Notes: generated by a model from the letters alone, not told the origin. A stretch of DNA of 64,000 bases from Paracoccaceae bacterium (GCA_009773055.1 WOUW01000019.1:1-64000), one strand, 5' to 3'. Positions 44,309 to 54,408 are shown, counted from the first letter of the stretch. Numbers and translations: made by a program.

Positions 44309-45853
44309 TCAGCACAGAACCTCGATCAGCCTTGGCCCTCGCTGCCCCATCGCCTCGGCAAAGGCCGCGTTGAATCCGGCCATGTCGCTGACCTGCACCG
44401 CCTGCACCCCGTGCCCCTTGGCCAGCGCGACCCAGTCAAGGCTTGGTCCTTCGACATCGAACATCCGCTGCGCGTTGCGTCCAACCTTGTTCACCCCCAT
44501 CGCCGCAAGCTCCAGGCGCAAGATCTGATAGCCCCGGTTGGCGAGTATCACCGTGGTCACGTCCAGCCCCTCGCGCGCCATCGTCCACAGCGATTGCAGC
44601 GTGTACATGCCCGACCCGTCGCCTTCCAGCACCACGACCTTGCGCTCCGGGCATGCCACTGCCGCGCCAACCGCACAGGGCAGGCCAAAGCCGATCGACC
44701 CGCCAGTGATTGTCAGCACGTCATGCCCCGGCCCACGCTCCAGCGCGGCGCCAAGATGAGCAGATGAGCTGACCCCCTCGTCCACAATCACCGTGTCGTG
44801 CGGCATCAGCGCCGCGATGGACACACCGACCTTTGCCAGCGTCAACGGCCCTTCGGCCTGTTTCGGTATGTCTGATGGCACGAAGTCCTCTGCCGTCAGT
44901 TCCGCCTCTCCCAACTCTGCAGCTAACGCCCGCAAGGTCCATTCGATATCCATCTCGCGGCTGCAAAGCTCGATCAGCCGTGTATCGGGATCGTCGGGGG
45001 TCGAGGGCAGGCCAGGATAGGCGAAGAACCCGGCCGGCCGGGCTGTGCCGCACAAGACGAGCGCAGGTGCCCCGGCCAAAAGCTTCTGATTGTCTGGCAG
45101 CCGGTAGGCCATCCGCTCGATCTTCACCGCCCCGGCACCCATCCGAAAGCGACTGGCAAAATAGGGCTGCATCAGCCGCGCCCCGCAGGCCTTGGTCAGC
45201 CGTTTTGCAACAAGCCCAAGGTCGGTGAACAACGCCGGTCCTTCGATCAGCAAAATCGCCCCGGGCTGGCGCAGGGCATTCGCCGCCGCTTTGACCTCGG
45301 CCTGCGATGGTCGCCGCAGCGTCGGGGCAGGGGGCGCGACGGCAAAGCTTGTGGCCTCTTCCCAGGCGGTGTTCGCGGGCAGGATCAGCGTGGCGATTTG
45401 TCCGCCCTTGCTTCGCGCCACTTGTATCGCGTCAGCGGCATCGACGGCTACCCGGTTGGCCGCGCTGCAGACGCGCGTCCAGTGCGAAACCGCCTGCGCC
45501 ACGCCTACAGTATCGCCTTTGAGCGGGGCCTCGAACCGCAGGTGGTAGTCGGCATGATCGCCCATGATGTTCAGCACACCCGACTGCGCTTTTCGGGCGT
45601 TGTGCAGGTTTGCGAAGGCGTTGCCGAAACCGGGTGCAAGGTGCAGAAGCGTCGCCGCCACCTCGCCTTTCATCCGGAAGTAGCCATCCGCCGCGCCCGA
45701 CACGCCGCCCTCGAACAGGCACAGGATGCAGCGCATCTCGGGGTGCTGGTCCAGTGCGTGGACGAAATGCATCTCTGAAGTGCCTGGGTTGGCGAAACAG
45801 ACGTTGACGCCCGAGGCAAGCAGCGTCTCCACCAAAGTCTCTGCGCCGTTCAT
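44309..45853 (-). CDS. ThDP-dependent enzyme of the acetolactate synthase / benzoylformate decarboxylase type
   Basis: A 514-residue three-domain ThDP enzyme. Catalytic Glu48 (CLFEGGVSGAADGYFRM) is in the pyrimidine domain. A central domain follows, then the C-terminal pyrophosphate domain with GDGSGMYTLQSLWTMARE and the NRGY end of the ThDP motif. Length and lack of an FAD-binding extension suggest a decarboxylase or carboligase rather than anabolic acetolactate synthase; no small subunit is adjacent. Substrate unknown. Confidence 0.85.
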   Translation of the reverse strand: MNGAETLVETLLASGVNVCFANPGTSEMHFVHALDQHPEMRCILCLFEGGVSGAADGYFRMKGEVAATLLHLAPGFGNAFANLHNARKAQSGVLNIMGDHADYHLRFEAPLKGDTVGVAQAVSHWTRVCSAANRVAVDAADAIQVARSKGGQIATLILPANTAWEEATSFAVAPPAPTLRRPSQAEVKAAANALRQPGAILLIEGPALFTDLGLVAKRLTKACGARLMQPYFASRFRMGAGAVKIERMAYRLPDNQKLLAGAPALVLCGTARPAGFFAYPGLPSTPDDPDTRLIELCSREMDIEWTLRALAAELGEAELTAEDFVPSDIPKQAEGPLTLAKVGVSIAALMPHDTVIVDEGVSSSAHLGAALERGPGHDVLTITGGSIGFGLPCAVGAAVACPERKVVVLEGDGSGMYTLQSLWTMAREGLDVTTVILANRGYQILRLELAAMGVNKVGRNAQRMFDVEGPSLDWVALAKGHGVQAVQVSDMAGFNAAFAEAMGQRGPRLIEVLC

Positions 45854-45910
45854 CAGGGGACTCCGTCCATGGTTCTGGGTCAGAAGACCGGATTCCGGGC
45901 CGGGGCACAA

Positions 45911-45934
45911 CAGAATCGTGGTTCACGATTTCTG
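45911..45934. promoter_or_regulatory. Imperfect inverted repeat upstream of the ThDP enzyme gene
   Basis: CAGAATCGTG and CACGATTTCTG pair over 10 bp with one bulged T and a GTT loop. It lies 58-81 bases upstream of the ThDP-enzyme start and could be an operator or a leader hairpin. Confidence 0.45.
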
Positions 45935-45977
45935 AATGCTCACAACCAAGCCATTGATTCTATTATGCCTGAATACC

Positions 45978-45993
45978 TGCCCACGCGTGGGCA
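45978..45993. promoter_or_regulatory. 16-bp perfect palindrome TGCCCACGCGTGGGCA
   Basis: Perfect two-fold symmetry without a spacer, 125 bases upstream of the ThDP-enzyme gene and four bases beyond the A-tract of the ccrM terminator. No known site was recognised. Regulator site or second hairpin are both possible. Confidence 0.5.
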
Positions 45994-45997
45994 CATG

Positions 45998-46028
45998 AAA
46001 AAAACCCCGCCGAGACATCTCGGCGGGG
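45998..46028 (-). terminator. Rho-independent terminator of ccrM
   Basis: On the minus strand a perfect 11-bp stem (CCCCGCCGAGA / TCTCGGCGGGG) is followed by a run of seven T. It starts 47 bases after the ccrM stop. This is the clearest intrinsic terminator in the window. Confidence 0.93.
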
Positions 46029-46074
46029 TAAAGGTGTCCCCCAGGCGGTCCAGGGGACAGGCGTGTTCCGAAAT

Positions 46075-47286
<1,212 letters not shown>

Positions 47287-47288
<2 letters not shown>

Positions 47289-47919
47289 AAGAGGTTACAG
47301 AAATAGCTTGATACAATATGTTGTGGACCGGCTTGAACGAACGTCTATGCCAAGCGGTTACACCTAGATTCTGCAATGCCTCCAGATGGGCCTTTGTCGG
47401 GTAGCCCGCATTGGCTTCCCAACCGTAGCCCGGGTGCTGTTGCGCCAAATCCACCATGATCCGGTCGCGTGTCACCTTGGCCACGATGGACGCGGCCGAG
47501 ATTGACAAGCAGCGGGCGTCGCCCTTCACGATCGCGGTCGCGGAGCAGGTGAGACCGCGCGGGATCAGGTTGCCGTCGATCAGGGCATGGTCCGCGGCAA
47601 GGCCTGAAATCGCCCGCTCCATCGCAAGATGGCTGGCGCGCAGGATGTTCAGCTCGTCAATCTCCTGAACCGAAGCATGGGCGACCGAAACCTCGGCAAG
47701 GGCCATGATCTCGTCGAAGAGGGCCTCGCGCCGGGGGGCGCTCAGCAGCTTCGAGTCCCGCAGGCCTGCCGGGATGTGGTCGGGATCCAGTCGCACGGCG
47801 CAAGCGGTCACCGGACCGGCGAGCGGGCCGCGCCCGACCTCGTCCACGCCAACGACCCGAACTGACCCACGGGCATAGGCTTCGGTCTCATGTGCAAAGT
47901 CTGGGATCAAGGCGACCAT
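47287..47919 (-). CDS. rnhB: Ribonuclease HII
   Basis: A 210-residue RNase HII. The catalytic motif [14 protein letters not shown] gives Asp26/Glu27, followed by LRDSKLLS and [13 protein letters not shown]. It removes misincorporated ribonucleotides and RNA in RNA/DNA hybrids. It is directly upstream of ccrM, a conserved alphaproteobacterial pairing. The stop codon overlaps the last GANTC site of the cluster. Confidence 0.96.
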
Positions 47920-48022
47920 GTCCCCGACTATCCCGGAAGTGCTGCCAGAAAAAGGGGGCGGGAGCTGCTCACCCTCCCACCCCCCAGATGGAAGCGGGAT
48001 CAGGGCAACCCCGCCTCGGTCA

Positions 48023-48040
48023 GGGTCACCTCTGTGACCC
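48023..48040 (-). terminator. Hairpin downstream of the 48046-48534 gene
   Basis: GGGTCAC and GTGACCC form a perfect 7-bp stem with a four-base loop, five bases past the stop. There is no T-run, so termination strength is uncertain. Confidence 0.45.
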
Positions 48041-48045
48041 CGATC

Positions 48046-48534
48046 CTATCGTCCGCTCACTCGGAACCCTGCGTCGCGCAGGCATTGCGCCGAATAGACC
48101 CGGTCGCGTTCGCCGTAGATCGTGGCGCTGTTCGCGCAGCCACGCGGCAGGCGGTAGTCGAAGCCTTCGGCGCGCAGGCAGCTTTCGGGGTATAGCGTCA
48201 CCGACCGTTCGGCCCCGTCGATGGAAATCGCGCAGACCGAGGGCACGCGCTTGGACTTCACAGGCTCGGGGGCGGGCACGGGAACCGGGACAGGCGCGGG
48301 TTTGTCCTTGTCCTTCAGCTCATGCGCGATGACGCCGACCACAAGGGCGGCGATCAGCGCCTTGGCCAGATCGTCCTTCTTGTCCGCGCGGGCAGGGATC
48401 GCGGTGGCCAGCACGAGTGCCAGCGCCGCGGCACCGCCGGTCATCATCGCCGCAAAACGCCGCCCGGTGAGGCTGGTTTCGGAAATGCCGTTGGACGCGA
48501 TACGATGCGACTTGCTTCTGAATTCGACGGACAT
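48046..48534 (-). CDS. Exported protein with Pro/Val linker, unknown function
   Basis: A 162-residue protein. A basic N-terminus of about 28 residues precedes a hydrophobic stretch (AAMMTGGAAALALVLATAIPARA), likely a long signal peptide. Next is a second hydrophobic helix (ALIAALVVGVIAHEL), a proline linker (PAPVPVPVPAPEPV) and a small C-terminal domain with four cysteines (VCAIS, SCLRAEG, GCANS, QCLRDAGF). GGAGG precedes the ATG at 48534. The cysteine-rich domain is probably periplasmic. No named family recognised. Confidence 0.75.
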   Translation of the reverse strand: MSVEFRSKSHRIASNGISETSLTGRRFAAMMTGGAAALALVLATAIPARADKKDDLAKALIAALVVGVIAHELKDKDKPAPVPVPVPAPEPVKSKRVPSVCAISIDGAERSVTLYPESCLRAEGFDYRLPRGCANSATIYGERDRVYSAQCLRDAGFRVSGR

Positions 48535-48709
48535 GGCTGCCTCCTGGCTGGGTCTTGTTGGTCTTGGCCGGTCCGGCACTGATCGTGACCCGGACCCCAT
48601 GGCCAACCCTCGCCACCCGACCCTGCCGTAAGCAATATCGACCGGTCGCTAGGTCATAACGGTGCGGCAAAGCTGACTTGCTATCTGATAACAACACGTC
48701 AGAGTGGCA

Positions 48710-48726
48710 CCTGATATTGAATATCA
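48710..48726. promoter_or_regulatory. 17-base inverted repeat in a divergent promoter region
   Basis: CTGATATTGAATATCAG is perfectly symmetric about one G. It lies 58 bases before the small exported gene at 48784 and 176 bases from the divergent gene at 48534, in an AT-rich stretch. Operator for an unidentified dimeric regulator is the likeliest reading. Confidence 0.6.
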
Positions 48727-48783
48727 GCGCGCGCCCGCGCATCTTGGTAGCAATCGAGCAGCCTCCTTTCCGGAGCGGGAAAA

Positions 48784-49068
48784 ATGAAACGACTGATCAT
48801 CTCTGCCGCCTTCGCTATGGCCCTTTCGGGGCCGGTCGCGGCAGAGTGCTATGCCGACTACAAGGCCAAGCGTGACGAACCGCTGCAACTGCATTACGGT
48901 GTCGCGCAGGTCTCGGACGCGAACTGCAGCCCCGGCGCGGCCGAGGGCGAGTTGGCACCGAGACTGGCGGGCGATGGCTGGACGCTTCTTAATGTCCTGT
49001 CCACATTCGGGCCCGAGGGTCTTGAAGAAAGGAAAGCGAGTGCCGGAGATTACTTCCTCCGTTACTGA
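48784..49068 (+). CDS. Small exported protein, unknown function
   Basis: A 94-residue protein with a signal peptide (ending GPVAAE, about residue 21). The mature 73 residues contain two cysteines (ECYADYK, DANCSPG) and a YFLRY end. It resembles short conserved Rhodobacteraceae periplasmic proteins. It overlaps the following membrane-protein gene by 29 bases in a different frame and is probably co-transcribed with it. Confidence 0.75.
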   Translation: MKRLIISAAFAMALSGPVAAECYADYKAKRDEPLQLHYGVAQVSDANCSPGAAEGELAPRLAGDGWTLLNVLSTFGPEGLEERKASAGDYFLRY

Positions 49069-49744
49069 AAGCCTCAAGGCAGGTAACCGCGTCGTCGCCT
49101 TTGGAATTACTGCAATCGTCGTCATCCTTCTGGGTGCGGCGCTTTTCTTGTTTCTGAACCTGCCTGACGCGAATGCCTTCAATGCGCGGGTCGAACGGAT
49201 ATTCGTCGAGAACAACGATCTTCGCGCCGGGGCCGAGATCAAGCTTCTGGAAATCCTTGCGCAGTCTGGCACGTCCTTCTCGGAAGTGCTGACCAGCTAC
49301 CGCTCCGTGATCTTCGTGCTGCTGATCTTCTCTACCGCGCTGTTGATCGCAGCGCTGGTCTTCCTGGTGATGATCATCGCGCTGAACCGCCGCATCTCGG
49401 CGATCCAGCGGTCGGGCATCCAGGTCGCCAGCCTGATGATCAGCCGCGAATCCCGCGCGGTCTACATCAACGACCTGGAGTTTGCCTTGACCGAGGCGGC
49501 GCTGGAGACCCTGTCCGTCCTTGCCGAGGCGCGGATGGATGACGAGGTTCTGACCGGCGCGCAGATCGAGGCGGTGATCTCGGGCCGAAACGAAGCCGAC
49601 TGCGACGAGGCTGCCGGGGCGACCCGGGTAAAGCGTCTGCGGGACACGCTGGGCAACCAGCTGGTGTCCGAGCTTTTGGTCAAGACCATCGCCCGGCGCG
49701 GCTATATGCTGGCTGTCGGCAAGGACACCATACGGATGATCTGA
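49040..49744 (+). CDS. Two-helix membrane protein with C-terminal cytoplasmic domain, unknown function
   Basis: A 234-residue protein with two transmembrane helices (18-40 and 88-115) enclosing a 45-residue loop. A cytoplasmic domain of about 115 residues follows. Its end (DTLGNQLVSELLVKTIARRGYMLAVGKDTIRMI) has a winged-helix feel. The GTG at 49040 follows GAAAGGAAAG at 49028-49037. An upstream extension in the same frame would cover the previous gene and is rejected. Membrane topology is clear; function is not. Confidence 0.7.
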   Translation: MPEITSSVTESLKAGNRVVAFGITAIVVILLGAALFLFLNLPDANAFNARVERIFVENNDLRAGAEIKLLEILAQSGTSFSEVLTSYRSVIFVLLIFSTALLIAALVFLVMIIALNRRISAIQRSGIQVASLMISRESRAVYINDLEFALTEAALETLSVLAEARMDDEVLTGAQIEAVISGRNEADCDEAAGATRVKRLRDTLGNQLVSELLVKTIARRGYMLAVGKDTIRMI

Positions 49745-49751
49745 AACGCAA

Positions 49752-49779
49752 AAGGCCCAGGCCAAAAGACCCGGGCCTT
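49752..49779. terminator. Bidirectional terminator between 49744 and tRNA-Lys
   Basis: AAGGCCC and GGGCCTT pair, with a further GG/CC beyond one mismatch. On the minus strand TTTT follows the stem, fitting termination of the tRNA transcript; on the plus strand it closes the membrane-protein gene. Confidence 0.7.
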
Positions 49780-49786
49780 GTTGTGG

Positions 49787-49862
49787 TGGTGAGCCGGACA
49801 GGATTCGAACCTGTGACCCGCTGATTAAAAGTCAGCTGCTCTACCAACTGAGCTACCGGCCC
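49787..49862 (-). tRNA. tRNA-Lys (anticodon TTT)
   Basis: A 76-base cloverleaf on the minus strand. The acceptor stem GGGCCGG pairs with CCGGCTC, the D arm contains AGCTCAGTTGGTAGAGC, the anticodon loop is CTTTTAA with TTT at 49827-49829, and the T loop has GGTTCGAATCC. The 3' CCA is encoded (49787-49789). It reads AAA and AAG lysine codons. A terminator hairpin follows. Confidence 0.97.
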
Positions 49863-49957
49863 CACGAGGCGGCTGCTTAGGCAAGGCCGCTGCGGGGGTC
49901 AAGGGCAAAAACGTGCCCCACTGGCAAATCTGGCGGTGCAGGCGTATATGCCGGGGC

Positions 49958-50797
49958 ATGAAGGACAGTGACATCCACACCGGCCTGCCGTTCATGAAAA
50001 TGCACGGCGCAGGCAATGATTTCGTGGTGATCGACTCGCGCGGGCGCGAGGCGGTGATGACGGCTGGACTTGCGCAAGCGCTGGGCGACCGGAACCGCGG
50101 CGTGGGCTTTGACCAGCTGGCCGAGATCACCGATTCCGACGAGGCGGATTTCGGGCTGGTGTTCTGGAACAGCGATGGGTCCCAGGCCGGGGCCTGTGGC
50201 AACGCGACCCGCTGCGTGTCGGATTTCGTGATGCGCGGCCTTGGGGCCGAGACGATCTCGCTGGTCACCGCGCGCGGGGGCCTTCGGGCCGAGCGTGCGG
50301 CGGATGGTAGGGTGTGGGTCAACATGGGCGCGCCGCAGCTTGACTGGCAGTCGATCCCCCTGGCGCGCGAGGTTGACCATCTGCACTTGCCGCTGCCCGG
50401 AGATCCGGTTGCCGTGGGCATGGGCAATCCGCATTGCGTCCATTTTGCCCTGGATGCCGAGGCGGTGGACCTTGCCGGGTTGGGGCCGGTCATCGAGCAT
50501 GATCCTCTCTTCCCGCAGCGCACGAACGTGGAATTCGCCTCGCTGATCTCGCCCGGCCGTCTTCGGATGCGGGTGTGGGAGCGCGGGACGGGCATCACTC
50601 TGGCCTGCGGGTCGGGGGCCTGCGCGACCGCGGTTGCGGCGCACCTGCGCGGGATGATCGGGCCGAAGGTGGTGCTGGAGGTAGACGGCGGAGAGCTGGA
50701 GGTCGACTGGCGCGATGACGGCGTCTGGCTGACCGGCCCCGTGGCGCGGGTCTTCGACGGGGTGCTGTCGCCCGACTACATCGCCGCCCACCGATGA
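49958..50797 (+). CDS. dapF: Diaminopimelate epimerase
   Basis: A 279-residue enzyme with the two catalytic cysteines of the proton-shuttle pair: Cys80 in GACGN and Cys217 in ACGSGACA. It interconverts LL- and meso-diaminopimelate for lysine and peptidoglycan. ATG at 49958 begins [22 protein letters not shown], the usual N-terminus. It overlaps mtaB by four bases (ATGA). It complements dapD and dapE elsewhere in the window. Confidence 0.96.
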   Translation: MKDSDIHTGLPFMKMHGAGNDFVVIDSRGREAVMTAGLAQALGDRNRGVGFDQLAEITDSDEADFGLVFWNSDGSQAGACGNATRCVSDFVMRGLGAETISLVTARGGLRAERAADGRVWVNMGAPQLDWQSIPLAREVDHLHLPLPGDPVAVGMGNPHCVHFALDAEAVDLAGLGPVIEHDPLFPQRTNVEFASLISPGRLRMRVWERGTGITLACGSGACATAVAAHLRGMIGPKVVLEVDGGELEVDWRDDGVWLTGPVARVFDGVLSPDYIAAHR

Positions 50798-52044
50798 ACG
50801 CGCCCGTCTTCGCCACGCTGGGGTGCCGGCTGAATGCCTACGAGACCGAAGCTATGAAAGAGCTTGCGGCAGCCGCTGGCCTGTCGGGTGCGGTGATCGT
50901 GAACACCTGCGCGGTGACCGGTGAGGCAGTGCGCAAGGCCAAGCAGGAAATCCGGCGGCTGTCGCGGGAAAATCCGGGGGCGTCGATCATCGTGACGGGC
51001 TGCGCGGCGCAAACCGAGCCAGAAACCTTTGCCGCGATGCCCGAGGTCGCCAGGGTAGTGGGCAATCACGAGAAGATGCAGGCCGCGACATGGCAGGTGC
51101 TGGCCGCGCCGGACCTGATTGGCGAGACGGAGCGGGTGCAGGTCGACGACATCATGTCGGTCCGCGAAACGGCGGGGCATCTGATCGACGGCTTCGGGCG
51201 CCACCGGGCCTATGTACAGGTCCAGAACGGGTGCGACCATCGCTGCACGTTCTGCATCATTCCTTTCGGCAGGGGAAACTCGCGGTCGGTTCCGGCGGGG
51301 GTTGTGGTCGAGCAGATCAACCGGCTGGTGGACCGGGGGTTCGCCGAGGTGGTGCTGACGGGGGTGGACCTCACATCCTGGGGGGCGGATTTGCCGGGGG
51401 AGCCGCGCTTGGGCGATCTGGTGCGACGCATCCTTAAGCTGACTTCGGTGCCGCGGCTGCGGATCAGCTCGATCGATTCTATCGAGGCGGACCCCGCGTT
51501 GATCGAGGCCATCGCGACCGAGCCGCGGTTGATGCCGCACCTCCATCTGTCCCTGCAGGCGGGGGATGATCTTATCCTGAAACGGATGAAGCGGCGGCAC
51601 CTGCGGGAGGATGCGATCCGGTTCTGTCGGGAGGTCCGGGCCTCGCGGCCCGAGATGGTCTTCGGGGCCGATATCATCGCAGGCTTCCCGACCGAGACGG
51701 AGACGATGTTCCAGCGGTCCCTGGACCTGGTGGAGGAGTGCGGGCTGACGTTCCTGCATGTCTTCCCGTTCTCGCCTCGCAAGGGGACGCCGGCGGCGCG
51801 GATGCCGCAGGTTCGGGGGCCGGAAATCAACGAGCGGGCGGCGCGGTTGCGGGCTTTGGGCGACCGCGTGCTTGGCGAGCATCTCGGGAGCCAAGTGGGC
51901 CGGGTGCATCGGGTGCTGACCGAGGGGGTCCGCATCGGGCGGACCGAGGGGTTCGCGGAGGTGGCCTTCGGGGCCGACCAGCCGGAAGGGACGATCCTCG
52001 AGGTCCGGGTCACGGGACAGGACGGGGCACGGCTTCTGGCGTGA
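50794..52044 (+). CDS. mtaB: tRNA t6A37 methylthiotransferase (MiaB family)
   Basis: A 416-residue radical-SAM enzyme. The N-terminal UPF0004 domain has the second-cluster cysteines Cys11, Cys39 and Cys70. The radical-SAM CxxxCxxC is Cys147, Cys151, Cys154 (GCDHRCTFC). A C-terminal TRAM-like region follows. MtaB converts t6A37 to ms2t6A37 in tRNAs reading ANN codons; the LGCRLNAYE start is typical of MtaB rather than MiaB or RimO. It is coupled to dapF. Confidence 0.93.
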   Translation: MNAPVFATLGCRLNAYETEAMKELAAAAGLSGAVIVNTCAVTGEAVRKAKQEIRRLSRENPGASIIVTGCAAQTEPETFAAMPEVARVVGNHEKMQAATWQVLAAPDLIGETERVQVDDIMSVRETAGHLIDGFGRHRAYVQVQNGCDHRCTFCIIPFGRGNSRSVPAGVVVEQINRLVDRGFAEVVLTGVDLTSWGADLPGEPRLGDLVRRILKLTSVPRLRISSIDSIEADPALIEAIATEPRLMPHLHLSLQAGDDLILKRMKRRHLREDAIRFCREVRASRPEMVFGADIIAGFPTETETMFQRSLDLVEECGLTFLHVFPFSPRKGTPAARMPQVRGPEINERAARLRALGDRVLGEHLGSQVGRVHRVLTEGVRIGRTEGFAEVAFGADQPEGTILEVRVTGQDGARLLA

Positions 52045-52180
52045 GGCCGCCACACGTGGACAGGTTTTCGTGCCGTTTGAAATCAATGGGTTGAGTGCGG
52101 GCGTTAGGGGTTTCTTAGCCTTTTCAGGTCGCGCATCCGCAGGGTCCGGGCTGCGATCGGGGCACGGGCGAATTGCGAGT

Positions 52181-52200
52181 GGAGCGCTGACGCGCAAGCC
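52181..52200 (+). repeat. 20-base block shared with 26464-26483
   Basis: Twenty bases identical (inverted) to 26464-26483, containing AGCGCTGACGCGCAAGCC. Followed 48 bases later by a hairpin and a GGATACTTGGGGAAA core, mirroring the composition of the element near rnr. Confidence 0.7.
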
Positions 52201-52247
52201 TGTTGTCTCGCCTGACGCGCACGACGAGCGCGCAACCGGCTAGGGCG

Positions 52248-52338
52248 TGGGGGTTCTACACACCCCAGGCCAGCGGTTCCTTTGACCGATGGCGAAACCA
52301 TTGGCATACCCCGAAGGATACTTGGGGAAAGGAAAGCC
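52248..52338 (+). repeat. Diverged copy D of the GAGTATTT/hairpin element
   Basis: An imperfect hairpin TGGGG...CCCCA with a GTTCTACACA loop (compare TTCAC loops at 24084 and 60893) is followed by GGATACTTGGGGAAA at 52316-52330, resembling GAGTATTTGGGAAA. Similarity is partial, so membership is tentative. Confidence 0.45.
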
Positions 52339-52379
52339 CGGGTTGGGCCGCAGTTTCGTGTGGTTTCCGGCACATGACC

Positions 52380-52399
52380 GTGCGCTGTAGCGCACCCTA
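52380..52399. repeat. TAGGGTG-type hairpin, copy 3
   Basis: Stem GTGCGCT / AGCGCAC with a GT loop followed by CCCTA, the inverted equivalent of copy 1. The DUF1513 gene ends with the TAG of this repeat (52397-52399), so the stop codon is supplied by the element. Confidence 0.7.
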
Positions 52400-53443
52400 T
52401 GACAGGCCAACCAGATGGTTGTCCCATTGCGTGTCGCCGGTGGCGAGGGGGGCGAGTCCCGCATCGTCGGCGGTCCAGACCGCGCCCTGACCGTCAGTGA
52501 CGGTGAATATCCCGCCGGCCGTGGCAGCGCCGCTAAGATCGGCGCGGAGATGAGTGGCCAGGTGCGAGCCGGTTGCGGCAAACAGCATCAGCGCGCCGCC
52601 CTTGGGGGAGGTGATGAGGACGCGGTCGGGCGTTGCAGCGATGGAGCCGGCGTAACCTTGCATCGTGAAGGCCTGCGCCGTGGGCGGGTTGCAAAGGACG
52701 GGTGCGCTGCCAGGGGTCCAGAAGCCAAGCTGCGGGACGGGTTCCGCTGGGTCGCCTTCCCATTGCATCGCAAAGGCGATGCGGTCGCCGCACAAGGCGA
52801 GATGTCGGATCGAGTTCTGGCGCAGGTCGGGCAGGTTGATCTGGTCGAGGAGCGCGCCGTCTTCGGACAGGAGCGTCAGGTTGGGCGCCATGTCGGGTAT
52901 GTTCAGCTTGGTGCGGTCCACCGGGTCGGTCCTGATCCCGCCATTTGCCACCGCGAGACGACCGTTGGGCAGGCGCTTGATGTCATGAGGGCCGATGCCG
53001 TTGCTGGGCCAGTCGGTGAGCCGCGCGTAAGTGCGGGTATCCCAAAGGCCAATGCGCCCCTCGGATGTCTCAGCCAAGACCTCGGAGGTCATCAGGAGGC
53101 TACCGTCCAGTGAATAGGCGCCATGGCCGTTGAACTGCATTCCGTCTGGCGGGGTCAGGCGGTGGCGCGTTGCGCCGGTGGCGCAGTCGATCACCAGCGC
53201 GAAGGTGCCCGGGCGGCGGGCGAAGGCGACAGCCTCGGCACGGACAGGATGGGCAGCAGCAGCATGGCCCCGGCCCGGCAGCGCGATCCGGAAGAGACTG
53301 GTGCCGGTTGCGGTGAGGCCGTGGAGGAAGAAGATCTCGCCCTGTTTGCCGGCGGCGAGGAAGGCGGGCGCGCCCACGTCGGCCCAGGTGAGGCGCGGCG
53401 CAAGGCTTGCGGCCAGGGTGGCGAGGAAGGTCCGGCGCTCCAT
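52397..53443 (-). CDS. DUF1513 periplasmic protein of the imelysin operon
   Basis: A 348-residue protein with a Tat-like or Sec signal (MERRTFLATLAASLAPRLTWAD; RRTF suggests Tat) and a seven-bladed propeller-like DUF1513 domain (FNGHGAYSLDGSLLMTSE, GPHDIKRLPNGRLAVANGG). DUF1513 proteins are encoded with imelysins and DUF1111 di-haem proteins in iron-responsive periplasmic operons. It starts on the last base of the imelysin stop (TGATG). Confidence 0.88.
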   Translation of the reverse strand: MERRTFLATLAASLAPRLTWADVGAPAFLAAGKQGEIFFLHGLTATGTSLFRIALPGRGHAAAAHPVRAEAVAFARRPGTFALVIDCATGATRHRLTPPDGMQFNGHGAYSLDGSLLMTSEVLAETSEGRIGLWDTRTYARLTDWPSNGIGPHDIKRLPNGRLAVANGGIRTDPVDRTKLNIPDMAPNLTLLSEDGALLDQINLPDLRQNSIRHLALCGDRIAFAMQWEGDPAEPVPQLGFWTPGSAPVLCNPPTAQAFTMQGYAGSIAATPDRVLITSPKGGALMLFAATGSHLATHLRADLSGAATAGGIFTVTDGQGAVWTADDAGLAPLATGDTQWDNHLVGLS

Positions 53444-54408
53444 CAGTCGCCGTCCTGCGAGTTGAAACCAAGCTCGACGCCCAGGGCTGGGCCGAGCTCG
53501 GCGATGGCGGTGTCGCGTGTGGAGCGGACGGCCTGTTGCAGGATTTCCCATTTCAGCCAGACCTGAGGGTCGGTGAGACGGTCGGTGTCGGGGTCAATGG
53601 CCTCGGGCAGGGAGAGAGCTTGGTCGAAGGCGGCCTGGGTTTTGGGGCTGTCGGGGTTGAGGGTGAGCGCGAGGACTTTCAGCGCGGCCAGCGAAAGAGT
53701 GATGTTGCGGAGCGACCGGGCAGAGGCGCGGGCCTCGGCCAGATCGGGGCGGGGCTTTTCGAAGGTGCCCAACGGGCGGCCGATGCGGCGGTCGGCGAGC
53801 ATTTCGAGGCCGGTGGCAAGCTGGGTGAAGAGGGTCTGCGTGGCTTCCTCCGGTTTCAGGAAGCGGGAGTTGTCGGGCTGACCGGCGGTGAGCATCAGGT
53901 CGCCGAAGGGACCCCAGGCGCTGGAGAGCGTGGTGGCGGTGGCAGCGAGGTCGTCGGCGGTGGCGTGGATCAAGGGGCAGCGATCGGTGAGAAGCGCCTC
54001 GGTCGGGTAGAGGAGGCGTTCAAGGGCGGGCAGGCCGCGGGCTGCGACCGACTGCTGGGCCATCTGCTCGGGACTTGGTGCGGGTCCGTCGAGTAGCGCG
54101 CGCTGGGCCTTCCAACCGGAACCCTTCGGATCGGGCCAGAACAGGATGGCGAGGCCGCGACCGTTGTCCTCGGTGGGGCCAAGATTGAGGTGGGCAACCT
54201 GCATCCAGGCGTCATAAGCCGCGTTGAAGGCGGGGCGAAGGGTTTCGAGGTCGCAACTGTCTATGGCGGCGAGCGTAGTGGCGGCCTCTGCAAAAGCCGA
54301 GAAGCCGGGGCGGATATGATCCTGCACCACGGCGGCGGTGTCGGCCCTGGCGTTGGTGGCAATCGCCATGGCGGCTGCTGCAATGAGAATCCGGGCGGTA
54401 TGGTGCAT
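53443..54408 (-). CDS. Imelysin-family (M75) protein, shorter paralogue
   Basis: A 321-residue protein with a signal peptide (ending ATNARAD). It has imelysin features: DAWMQVAHLNLGPTED near the front and GLPALERLLYPTEA in place of the GxHxxE motif, so the presumed metal-binding His is missing. It is probably a periplasmic binding protein rather than a peptidase, perhaps in iron uptake (EfeO/IrpA-like). Second imelysin of the operon, coupled at both ends by one-base or TGA/ATG overlaps. Confidence 0.85.
   Translation of the reverse strand: MHHTARILIAAAAMAIATNARADTAAVVQDHIRPGFSAFAEAATTLAAIDSCDLETLRPAFNAAYDAWMQVAHLNLGPTEDNGRGLAILFWPDPKGSGWKAQRALLDGPAPSPEQMAQQSVAARGLPALERLLYPTEALLTDRCPLIHATADDLAATATTLSSAWGPFGDLMLTAGQPDNSRFLKPEEATQTLFTQLATGLEMLADRRIGRPLGTFEKPRPDLAEARASARSLRNITLSLAALKVLALTLNPDSPKTQAAFDQALSLPEAIDPDTDRLTDPQVWLKWEILQQAVRSTRDTAIAELGPALGVELGFNSQDGD

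Larger units (their letters stand above)
52045..52396. other. 352-base intergenic region holding repeats
   Basis: No credible gene was found between mtaB and the convergent DUF1513 gene. The stretch contains the 20-base block shared with 26464-26483, a diverged copy of the GAGTATTT element with its hairpin, and a TAGGGTG hairpin at the DUF1513 stop. Open frames here have no family features. Confidence 0.7.

Noticed and set aside
49680-49865. 61-residue open frame on the minus strand ([21 protein letters not shown])
   Set aside because: It is a translation of the tRNA-Lys gene, a well-known spurious protein.
52104-52427. 107-codon minus-strand open frame in the mtaB-DUF1513 gap
   Set aside because: Runs through repeat modules, has no family resemblance and no ribosome site.
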